Source: Manduca sexta
Taxonomy: Eukaryota > Arthropoda > Insecta > Lepidoptera > Sphingidae
NCBI RefSeq assembly: GCF_014839805.1
Contig: NC_051138.1
Location: 12,646,983-12,710,982, forward strand
Direction: 5' to 3'
Length of the DNA: 64,000 bases
Shown here: positions 54,623 to 64,000 of the stretch, piece after piece
Layout: the number at the start of each line of letters is the position of its first letter
How positions within the stretch are numbered: the stretch's first letter is position 1
Notes under the pieces: generated by a model
The model's input: only the letters and a program-made list of their open reading frames with translations
Told to the model about the DNA's origin: nothing
Database searches by the model: none
Program-made: the position numbers and the translations under genes

Positions 54623-54762
54623 TAGATAGATTATTACTATCATATAATCAATAACGTAGTTGACTGCCTGTGTGGTGAAAATGTTTATTTCATTGCAAGT
54701 TAGCAATAATGTGTAGTAGAATATCATTAAATATCAGACTTGCTTGTGATAGACTATTCATA

Positions 54763-54885
54763 TCTCCGATAGCGAACAGCGCACAAGTTGTAACCCGCCC
54801 TGGCCAACGTGTTCTGGGATCAGTCTGTGTATATCCAGAGTTAAACAGGCCAGTATAATTCTGTTAACAGTCGAAAGATATCTTG
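54763..54885 (+). mobile_element. Family V fragment
   Basis: TCTCCGATAGCGAACAGCGC, GTTCTGGGATCAGTCTGTGT, GGCCAGTATAATTCTGTTAA. Middle part only. Confidence 0.5.
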
Positions 54886-55017
54886 AATAAGTCGATATCT
54901 GGACTCTGGCTTCACCTACCACAATAATCAAAAGAGACACATTTTCTGACCTCCATAAAATGTATTTGCCGTTGTTACTCTCTTGTCTACCGCGTTAACT
55001 TCATTATGCTATAAAAT

Positions 55018-55095
55018 TATAATATAATATACCAACTCTGTATATATACTGCCCACTGCTAAACGTGAGCCACACTACTCAAGTATGTAGGTATC
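55018..55095 (-). mobile_element. SINE-4 3' scrap
   Basis: TATACTGCCCACTGCTAAAC then GTGAGCC resembles the reversed end GTCCCACTGTTGGGCACGGG. Short and diverged. Confidence 0.4.
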
Positions 55096-55282
55096 CTTAC
55101 AAAGTTTTAACTATAAAACAATATCATTTATACTGTCTAGTTTGGTTTCAATCCAATCACATTAGACAAGCATTATGATAATATAATTAAAACTCAGATA
55201 TAAGCATCATCAATGACGCAATAAGTCTTCTCTACACAATAATGAAATTCACTATTTTATGACATGTTTTGTATTAAAACAC

Positions 55283-55965
55283 AGAGGTCATACTCTCTAT
55301 GAAATTTTAAACTCGCAACGGTCGTGTTACGTTACCTTCATGAAATTTGCGTGGAATGGTATTCTTTAGGCAAAGTTTTATTGTATTTAACGCGACACAT
55401 TAAAGACAATGGTGCCTTACATGTTTGTCAAATTAACGTGTGACATACAGCCATTTTCAATACACAACCCTAATCGATTCCGAGAATTAAACAATTAAAA
55501 TAACTCATTTGTAAACGTGTCAAAATATTTTTAATCTGATTGGTCCATTGTCGCAATAGATTTAAAAAACTATTGACGTATTTTCTATAGACAAGGACGT
55601 CCATATAAATTATTTGTTCAAAATCTAAACTAAAATGGCAACCAAAACGTCATTGTTATAACCTATTTACCTCAGACTATTTATTCACTTTTCAACAAAT
55701 AATTTTACTAATTTGACTAATATTTTTTATTCAAATCCAGGTTTACACTAAGACCCGAGTGTTTATATCATGAGCGCCACTCGGTACACAATCACAAGCT
55801 GTCAATATTGACTATAATAGTCATTTCGAATGGATTGCAGTTCAATTCAGTTGGACACAATGAATTTTCTGAACGTCAAATCTAGAACGTAGTACATATA
55901 TATCGATGTAAAAAACCGTTTGAGATTGTTTATTAAAAATGACGGATAGAGAATAAGGCCACAGT
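55283..55965 (-). mobile_element. MITE family D, probably split by a family R copy
   Basis: 55283-55450 is a reversed family D interior (CGGTCGTGTTACGTTACC, GTGGAATGGTATTCTTTAGG). The missing terminus GGATAGAGAATAAGGCC reappears at 55944-55965. Between them, 55586-55915 is a reversed family R copy and 55485-55580 matches 40850-40965. This reads as an insertion into the MITE, though the breakpoint near 55450 is blurred. Confidence 0.55.
55586..55915 (-). repeat. Dispersed repeat family R, copy 3
   Basis: Reversed: CTATAGACAAGGACGTCCAT, ATTTGTTCAAAATCTAAACT, AAAATGGCAACCAAAACGTC, CAAATCCAGGTTTACACTAA, TTCAGTTGGACACAATGAAT, CTAGAACGTAGTACATATAT. Confidence 0.65.
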
Positions 55966-56886
55966 ACACACTGAAATCAATAGAAAAAAAATCTACGAGG
56001 CAAATCACTTTGCGTTATCTCGTAAAGCTAAAGTAATTTCATATAAACGATATTTTTAAACACAAAGACATTCGGCGGAGTTTATAATGATATTTTATCA
56101 AAGTCGAATCGCGTTTCGACTTCGCAGCGCCCCATGCCTGACCTGATTGCATCGTAAATTGTTCATGAATATATAATAACGTCATAGGACTGTTAAGGAG
56201 AATATGGTCTTATTGTTAGTATTTATATATTATTCGATGGATATTAATAATGTTTTGTGGTATATAATCTATTTATTATATATCACGAAACATTATATGA
56301 GAGGGTTGTGCACTCGTATGGAAATTTAAAATTATTACTTATTTTGCAAGCATATAAATGAACTGCTCTAAACAACAATAAAAAAACCAACTATATTTTT
56401 TTTCTTCTCTGAATGTACTGTAGTTTATACCTTAAACTGATTTTGAAAAGAGCAACAGCAGAGTTTCTTGCCCGTTCTTCTCTGGTGAGAACTGTTTTCC
56501 GAACTGGTAGAAGAGTTAATATTGACGGAATCTTAATAATGTATACCATTTTATGGGTTCAAATAAATCATTTCTCAGAAACAGCTGAACAGATTTGGAT
56601 AAAATTTACCATACAAGTAGCCCATATCCTGGATTAATACATAGGCTACTTTTTATCCCGGTAATTTGCTCCCATGAGAAATAAAGGTTGTTTTAAAATT
56701 GATGGTACTAATGTCGTTTAATTGGCATTATGAATCGCTGTAATCGGGTTTTGGGCACGCTTGTGGCAAGATACGATTTTTACACGCATGAATCGCCATA
56801 AGCTACACCTAGTTAAGCCCTAATTGTGGGTATAGTAAATTTAAATAGAAATATCGTTAATATAAGTATACATATATCTACGCCAA
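55966..56886. other. Interval with a decayed Helitron
   Basis: 56545-56820 resembles an old Helitron (CTGAACAGATTTGGATAAAA, TAGGCTACTTTTTATCCCGG, TAATTTGCTCCCATGAG) with a lost 3' hairpin; it partners 30663-30850. The rest is AT-rich and unassigned. Confidence 0.4.
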
Positions 56887-58018
56887 TCTATACTATTATA
56901 TAAAGCTGAAGAGTTTGTTTGTTTGTTTGTTTGTTTGTTTGTTTGTTTGAACGCGCTAATCTCAGGAACTACCGGTCCAAACTGAAAAATTCTTTTTGCG
57001 TTGGATAGCCCTTTGTTCGTGGAGTGCTATAGGCTATATATCATCACGCTATACCCAATAGGAGCGGGGCAGTAATGGCTAATCTCAGGAAGTACCGGTC
57101 CAAACTGAAAAATTCTTTTTGCGTTGGATAGCCCTTTATTCGTGGAGTGCTATAGGCTATATATCATCACGCTATACCCAATAGGAGCGGGGCAGTAATG
57201 GCTAATCTCAGGAACTACCGGTCCAAACTGAAAAATTCTTTTTGCGTTGGATAGCCCTTTGTTCGTGGAGAGCTATAGGCTATATATCATCACGCTATAT
57301 TCAATAGGAGCGGAGCAGTAATGGCTAATCTCAGAAACTACCGATTCGAACTGAAAAAATATTTTTGTGTTGAATAGTCCTTTGTTTGTGGAGTGCTCAA
57401 AGTTATATATCATCACGCTATGACCAATAGGAGCGGAGCAGTAATGGCTAATCTCAGGAACTACCGGTTTCAACTGAAAAATTCGTTTTGTGTTGGATAG
57501 CCCTTTATTTGTGTACCGCTATAAGCTATATATCATCACGCTATGACCAATAGGAGCGGAGCAGTAATGGCTAATCTCAGGAACTGCCGGTTTGAACTGA
57601 AAAAATCTTTTTGTGTTGGATAGCCCTTTGTTCCTGGAGTGCTATAGGCTATATATCATCATGCTATAACCAATAGGAGCGGAGCAGTAATGAAACATGT
57701 TGCAAAAACGGGGAAAATTATGAGTTTTGAGAGCTTCCGTTGCCTGCGCTGCGTAAACGGTTAAAGTTACAACAATGATGTATGACGGGATTGTTTCACT
57801 TAAAAAGTTCTAAATAATATAACAAAGTCCCCCGCTGCATCTGTCTGCCTTAACGTGTTAAACTCAAAAACTACCTAACGTATTAAGATGAAATTTGGTA
57901 TGGAGACAGTTTGAGACCCTGGGAAGAACATAGGCTCCCGGGAAACTACTATTTTTATAACGGAAAACTTTAGCCTGAAAAACTTTATAACGCGGGCGGA
58001 GCCGCGAGCAAAAGCTAG
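56887..58018 (+). mobile_element. Complete non-autonomous Helitron with six 123-bp internal repeats, 1132 bp
   Basis: A|TCTATACTATTATATAAAGC at 56887, a GTTT run to about 56949, six tandem units (56955-57692), a unique 3' region (GAGAGCTTCCGTTGCCTGCG, GTATGACGGGATTGTTTC), then the hairpin CGCGG-GCGGAG-CCGCG and GAGCAAAAGCTAG|T at 58018. Same family and same terminal structure as 7771-9041 but one unit fewer. Unit variants are ordered as there: GTTGGATAGCC preceded by GC in 5' units, by GT in 3' units. No Rep/helicase gene. Confidence 0.9.
56955..57692 (+). repeat. Tandem array, six units of about 123 bp
   Basis: GCTAATCTCA recurs at 56955, 57078, 57201, 57324, 57447 and 57570, a period of 123 each time. 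Each unit ends GGAGCGG(G/A)GCAGTAATG. Confidence 0.9.
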
Positions 58019-59792
58019 TATCCTAATAAAATAATAATGTGCATTCAAATAAAAAAAAAAGTATATCAATTTGTACAAAATATTTAATGTCATTCTTGAC
58101 CTTAAACTAATGTTCAATTAAAGTCACTCGATATTTTAAAATACTTTACAAAGAAAATTGTGATGAAAAATACCATTATTAGGGATCATCCAAAATAAAC
58201 CCATCTATGAGGCTCGGTATAAATAATGTATGTATATGAGGAAATTTAAGCATTCGTGGTAGAAGACTGTTACATCAGAAAAAAAAATCTCATCTATGTA
58301 TATGCGTATGCGACCCGGCGGTCTCTTTCAAGTCGATTACTAGACTTAAAACCACTTGAATCACTTGTACTGTATAATGATCTTATAAGACTAAATATTC
58401 AAATTAATTGTGAATACTTTTTATTTCAATATTAACTTTTAATTGCATTTTTAGACATAAGTAGGTCAATTAATAAAATATTTGGCCCGACGCAACATAA
58501 CTAAGAAGTGTTTTTGGTCCTTACAAAAAGGTTAGTACTGATATAGACTATACAAAAAACGTCAGTAGGGTAAATAATGTACCGCCACATATATAAAATA
58601 CAATTATTTTTTTCGGGCAGTGAATAAGTAATTTAACATTTAAAAATAGATGGCGCAGTTTTGCGCTAAGCTTTTATCTCTCTCTACATAGTATTTAAAC
58701 AAAAATTGATTAAATGTAAAAGTATTTTTTTAAGTATTTAAATAAAAGCCTATTTTTAATAATGTATTTTGATAAAATTTTAACTAATATATCTCTTTAT
58801 TTATTTATTAATATTATATTTTATTTTGCAAACATAATATTTTATTCCACCTTTTGAAGAACGAACTCTGACTCTGTAAACAAAGGATAATACATTAATT
58901 CCATATTTAAATTTTATGTAAACACTAAACAGTTACCTACGCGAAACTACAAATTGAATTATTGAAGCCGTTGTTACATCAGGCCATTTCCATGGCTGTT
59001 CCGACGCGAACTATTTATTTATTTACAACCCTATTTTTACTGTTTGTAGGTTTATTGTTCCTATCTTGGTATTTAAGTACAGTTTTAGTTCGAGGTATTA
59101 TCTACTCAATACCTATTTTGGAATGAAAAATGTAGCCTCTGTCTATCTCATCATAATTTATCTTTATCAAAATTATATTGATCTTTTGTTCCTTTGCTGC
59201 AAATAAAATGGTTTCATTGGAATTGTATATTTAGATCAGTAGTAAAATTTAGAATGTTATAATCAATGCTGTTGTAACATGATGAATCGTGGCTTCACCT
59301 ACGTCTCCATCATACGATAATGAACGACTTTCAACGTTATTATTATTGGCCCAATATTATAAACGATCTCCCCAAAATAAAACTCGAATGCTTCGAAACA
59401 TAACGTATAGCCAATCGGTCAATACGTTTTGAACGCCGTATCCAAGTGACTGTAGACGTCATCAAATATTGACCAACTCGTATCGACCATCGGTTGTCGG
59501 CGACTTCAGTTGTATGGAAATTTGTTATGACTTATGTCTGATGTAAACTCGATTATGTGGCCTTAATTTGATTGATTTTGTAACGGCCGACTGGAGGAGA
59601 AGCTGTTGTCGTAGTTGGCAATTTGTTTTGCTTTCCTTTTACAATGTCCTGATAATACGCGATAGTCTTGGAATTTATGCTGGTAGACATTTCCATGCGA
59701 CCAAAGCAGCTATCAAAATCTTTCCATACACAATTCTATAAATTGCAGAAGAATACAACGTCAACATAATGAATGCTTTCTAGTCGAATTTC
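58019..59792. other. AT-rich interval, no supported feature
   Basis: 59330-59560 is somewhat GC-richer and unique. The 80-codon minus ORF at 57875-58117 starts outside but lies mostly on the Helitron 3' end. Confidence 0.35.
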
Positions 59793-60155
59793 GGTCACGG
59801 CGGCCCATCTCAACGGAGATTAGTTAGATATGCAGGAGATATTATAGTGCACCAGTGTATGAGCAATAACCTGGTGCACTTTACGTTCCTTCGCACATAT
59901 TGTTCGGTGAGCTGGCCGTCCGACATGACTGGAGGGAGATCAGGCGCAAGACCAACGACTTCACGCGCTTTCCAGGGTACCGGTGTATCACACCGCTAAC
60001 ATACTCACTGAGCAGCGACTGAGTAGTGTTTAAGATGGAAAAACCTAGGCATAAATAGTTTTGGCCTGACCCGGGGATCGTACCCAGGACTAATGTACGC
60101 TAATGCGTAGTCGTACTTATATCGCGTACACATAACTAGTCCACTGAGGCAGTCT
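59793..60155 (-). mobile_element. SINE-3, full length
   Basis: Reversed: CACGGCGGCCCATCTCAACG, GTTCCTTCGCACATATTG, CGACATGACTGGAGGGAGAT, box B region CCGGGGATCGTACCCAGG, head CTAGTCCACTGAGGCAG at 60155. It defines the outer 5' end of the family. Confidence 0.75.
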
Positions 60156-61163
60156 TCATAAAACAATATATAGTACTAATTCATAATAGAATTTTATTTT
60201 TCAATGAACACAGCGTATGATAAATGGCATTAAATTAATTAGCATTGAAATAAATTACGGCGCAAAGCGTCCGTCATGCTTTACACGCACTAAATGCATA
60301 TAGAGGGCGCAAATTAATATCGCAGCTTTAAATAGATGGGTTACAGGTCAGTGTACCTTCTCTCATTAACAGCATGATTCTAAATTAATGCCAATCGACT
60401 GTTGCGTATTTCCCTGTATAATTTTAAAGAGCTACAAACAATATAAGGATTGAAAAAGTTAAAATATGTTTCAAACAATTTAGTAACGGTCCGATAGTCA
60501 TTTGGATATGAGTGGTTGGGGGGGAAATGGTCTATTGGAGCCAAGGACCTATTACGTTCGAGAAAGAATATACGCTGCGTCTGAACCAAGAAGACACGAG
60601 TATGTTTCAAAGTACACTGGTTGACCAAGAAACGCGACCTGCCATCACAAAAGACGTTAATTTTCGTTGTCCTCCATCATCACCACTTATCATACTCATC
60701 AAAAATTAAATCGCGCAAAAATACATTCAATTTCAAACACCATTTATTCATGGTTGATACGCTATGCTCTAATCGGCTTGTTGCCAACTAATACAATATG
60801 TCCATTCATTTCAGCCCATACATTCACACGCATGGATTTCAAACGTCATCTATAATAAACATTCATAAACTTTGTCAAATATAAGTTGGGACTTGGCAGG
60901 CGGCAACGATACACCAAACTCATGATAAAATTTAGGTTGGTTTACACTAAATACTTTCACACGTGAGAGATACGCTTAATATGTACTAAAGGAAACAAAG
61001 AAAATAACTAGGTTACCTAATAATATGATGGTGATATTATTAGGTAGTTATCTGTGTGATGCAGGTATAGGTTATTGTTCCTAAATCAAACTAGTTTTAA
61101 TGCATACTTCTTCTTCGTAGTCGTACACTCTTGACAGAGTGGTCGTGGTCATGTTTGGGCTGT
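60156..61163. other. Interval with a small perfect hairpin
   Basis: 61015-61045 is ACCTAATAATAT-GATGGTG-ATATTATTAGGT, a 12-bp perfect stem. The 82- and 65-codon ORFs near 60.5 kb have no domains. Confidence 0.35.
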
Positions 61164-61436
61164 TTAGAAAGCAGTCGTTTTCGCGATGCGTCGCCATATG
61201 CCTCGATTTTTGGCGGAGTGGAAGCATTCATTTATAGAGGACTGAGTCATGGATTTGATTTGGTCTGTCCAACGGGAAGCAGCGCGCCCACGAGCTCTTT
61301 CGCCCTCTACTTTTCCTTGAACAACTAATCGTTCCATGGAGTCCTCATTTCGGCTTATGTGTCCAAAGAACTTGAGGTTCGTAATTGCACACTCGATGAC
61401 ATTAATGCATACATACGTTGTATAATACACAAACAA
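61164..61436 (-). pseudogene. C-terminal fragment of a non-LTR endonuclease/reverse transcriptase
   Basis: 90 codons on the minus strand. From about residue 20 the frame reads LKFFGHISRNEDSMERLVV, then GERARGRAASRWTDQI and, near the end, SAKNRGIWRRIA. The order 'L-x-x-F-G-H-I..R' / 'RGR-x-x-x-RW-x-D' / 'R-x-x-W-R-x-I' is characteristic of the C-terminal tail, after the RT domain, of RTE- and related insect LINEs annotated as endonuclease-reverse transcriptase. The catalytic domains are missing, and the first 19 residues are unrelated flank. A stop (61164) is followed in another frame by an H-D-H-D-H run that looks like the continuing tail, so a frameshift is likely. Confidence 0.7.
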
Positions 61437-62556
61437 GCGATACTATAATTGGATATTCTTGTTTTTTTGTAGGAATAACTTTTCCCGTGTAAATCAAGTG
61501 TTAAGTCACTGAAATAAAGGCATGAAATGGATCTGTTACTAACATTCTTCTTACTTTTTATATTTGCACTTACCCTACTCTGCTATTAAGCAACAATCTT
61601 TTTAAGAACGTTTTAGAGAATTTTGTTTCAGTGATTCGATTAGGTTTTAGAACAAGCCGCTGTCCGGATTTCAACCTTTTCGAATCAATTTAGAGGGAAA
61701 GCATTAAATAACTTGTATCATTTAATACAAGTGAGTTGTAATTAAAAATATTTGCTCATTTCCACTGTGACGGATTACTTCTTCTGCATAAGGCCTTTAT
61801 AAGCATATGCATCGAATAATACATGTAATATAATATATTATTATTAATAATAATTATTATTTTAATATATTATAGAAAAGAAGTAGGAAAACGTACGTCA
61901 AGTTGAATATATTTTTATATTTCTATGGTAAGTGCCTACGTAGATAAATTCTTACGAGAGAACTAGATGACTTAAACTTTTTTTACCGTTGAGAAAAACA
62001 CAACTCCGATTGGATTTTTTGCAGAAAAATACTTCTTGTAGATGATGCGGCGTATACGATGGTATTTTAATAAATAAAACTATGAAGCTACATACAATTA
62101 GAAGACCACAATTTTATTTCTTATACACGTTGTCTTTGGCATTACTCCTCGACAAATTTTCTTCATTATGTTTCTTTCACTAAGAATTTCGGACCATTTC
62201 GAAATGTAAATATTTGTAAGTTCATTGAAATAAAGATAGAATCCTTTTTTCACTTACTTTTTATACCATGCACAATTACAATATACGGTGTCGACGTGTT
62301 AAAAGCTTTTTAGCTGAATATTTATTCTAATAAGTATGTGCCCATCAGTGGGATAGTGTATAATATTACCGACATTATAGTCAATAATAATATTACAGTG
62401 ATAAACGTGGTATACATCTGCCATAATGAAATAATTGGTTACCTTTAACATTAAATACCACTCCACAGGCCAAGACGAAACTTGATAACTATACATATAA
62501 AAAAATCCTACTTTAAGATACTGTGCGCTTGTTCTGCATAGATTGGACCCTAATCA
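61437..62556. other. AT-rich interval, no supported feature
   Basis: 61825-61875 is almost pure A/T (TAATATATTATTATTAATAA). Nothing else recognised. Confidence 0.35.
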
Positions 62557-62805
62557 GTATTTTTTTATACGTGCAAGACAAAGTGACTGCTTTGCATTTG
62601 ATGGTAAGTAGAGTAGGGTCCAATATGGACTGACTAGATAGTATTATCCCTCGGCAGCCAAAACAACTATGCCGGCCTGTTGGAACCAGATATACACAGG
62701 CTGATCCCGGAACGCGACATACTTACGTGGACCGATATGGCGGGCTATAACACGTTGTGTACGGTGGTCGCTATCCGGACGGATATAAAATATATCCTAC
62801 CACCA
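62557..62805 (-). mobile_element. A-tailed element family V, full length
   Basis: Reversed: poly-T at 62560-62566, ACGTGCAAGACAAAGTGACT, GTAGGGTCCAATATGG, TATGCCGGCCTGTTGG, GGCTGATCCCGGAACGCGAC, GTACGGTGGTCGCTATCCGG, ATATATCCTACCACC. The hairpin head is intact: GGTGGTAGGATATATTTTAT on the minus strand. Confidence 0.75.
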
Positions 62806-64000
62806 AATAATTGTATAATTGTAAAATGTATGTAGGTATTATAACTTTGACTTTTTGGACGATCAACACCTCAGTCCGCATGAAGGCTGCAGTCCAATCC
62901 AAAAAATACTTTTATTTCGAACTCTCACATCCACTAAAACATAAGAAATCATCATATAAAAAGTTTATAAGGCGAGTAGTGTAAAATCATATTCTCCCAC
63001 GTTAGTACTAAAATAGTAACAAACTTTCCTAAAGTACTGTTACTGTTACAAGTTATACGGGGCTTTGAAACAATCTGACTAGGTCTATGGTGTACTTACG
63101 TATTTAAGTTTACAAAATTCCGAGTTTCACAGAACCCTAATATTTTGTTTAATGTAATTTTATGTTGATACCTATTTTATGTAATAACTATACATTTTTC
63201 TGGACATAGAAAAATGAGCCTTATTATTAAATTTAATGTAATCGAAACATAATGTCCACCAAACAACGGACATTGCCTTTTCTACGATCACTGGTATTAT
63301 CAAGCTTTCTTACTAGAATTGTACATTGGCTGACCCCGCAATGCGACTTCACCGAGCAAGCCACTACGACTAATTAATTTAAACATTTAATCTATACACA
63401 CATTCGACGAAATTATAGCAACTGTAGAAACGTACTAAGAAATGTGTTATTGTGTTAAAGTTTTCTTATTAACTGCCATCATGAAATATGTAAGAAGCAG
63501 TAATCATTCCTAAAAAAATAGCTAACTCATTTATTTCTCAACACCGAAAGTCATTTAGAACAATAGCTTAGTTAAATCAAGTGTTAAAATGTACAAACTA
63601 GACAGAAGTAAATGCATTAAGAGCATTTCTCTCAATTCCAAAGCTGTTGGCATACAGCGCAACACTCGCGCTGCTAATTGTTTTGGATTCGATCCAAAAT
63701 ACATACTTACCAGAATTTCATGGGTAACACGATGCATTTGAAAATTGTTTCGCTTGTTCACGTAGTGGCCGGTCCGGGGTTAATAGTCTACAACACATTT
63801 TGTGCTCTATATATTGGTATCGCTAATGAAAATGGAGTCGTGTTTGCGTATCTTGCTCGTTTGCCTAAAGTTGAGGACATACTAAATAAAATTATAGCTC
63901 GTTCCTTCAGAATTTAATTATTATAGTTCCTACGGTAGGCAGCGGCTTGTCTGTGTACCTAGCATCGCCAAGTCCATGATCAGCGGTGGCCATTTCCCAT
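62806..64000. other. AT-rich interval to the window end
   Basis: No repeat or gene was recognised. A 79-codon plus ORF (63678-63917) contains a hydrophobic run followed by a charged tail but no known motif; see findings. Confidence 0.35.

Overview
This window looks like non-coding, repeat-packed nuclear DNA from a moth or butterfly (Lepidoptera). It is AT-rich and has no long open reading frame. It is crowded with repeat types familiar from lepidopteran genomes: small non-autonomous Helitrons with a TCTATACTAT left end and a GC hairpin plus CTAG right end, tRNA-headed SINEs, A-tailed retroelement fragments and palindromic MITEs. I found no convincing host protein-coding gene and no genuine tRNA or rRNA gene. 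Nearly all ORFs of 60-134 codons fall on repeats or are chance frames. The window is most likely intergenic or deep intronic.

Layout. 1-9041 carries four Helitron copies: a truncated 123-bp-array element at the left edge, a 300-bp copy at 767-1067, an 851-bp copy at 5772-6622 and a seven-unit array element at 7771-9041. A 217-bp MITE lies at 2184-2400. 9042-19165 holds two palindromic MITEs, two LINE-like 3' ends, a CpG-rich patch near 11.4-11.6 kb, an A-tailed element split by a 526-bp MITE (14654-15432), a mosaic of fragments at 15.5-17.2 kb and another CpG-rich patch near 18 kb. 19670-20092 is the end of a CR1/Jockey-type LINE with its 3' tail. 22-36 kb is dominated by two SINE families and A-tailed elements. 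36-47 kb adds Helitron 3' ends, more A-tailed elements, two copies of an 'AATAAGGCC' MITE, and a TATA/Inr/DPE promoter-like cluster at 43841-43905. 47.5-58 kb is the densest part: an inverted SINE pair, four Helitrons, a 360-bp near-perfect palindrome with TTAA duplications beside its own unoccupied duplicate, two tandem SINEs, and a six-unit array Helitron at 56887-58018. 58-64 kb is mostly plain AT-rich DNA with one SINE, one LINE reverse-transcriptase C-terminal fragment and one A-tailed element.

There is no pathway to describe. What the window offers is a record of insertions: which element landed in which, with several insertion sites readable because an uninterrupted relative lies elsewhere in the window. 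Family labels used here (SINE-1, SINE-3, SINE-4, families V, C, R) are local names, assigned by comparing copies by eye inside this window. No database search was run, so boundaries of old copies are approximate.
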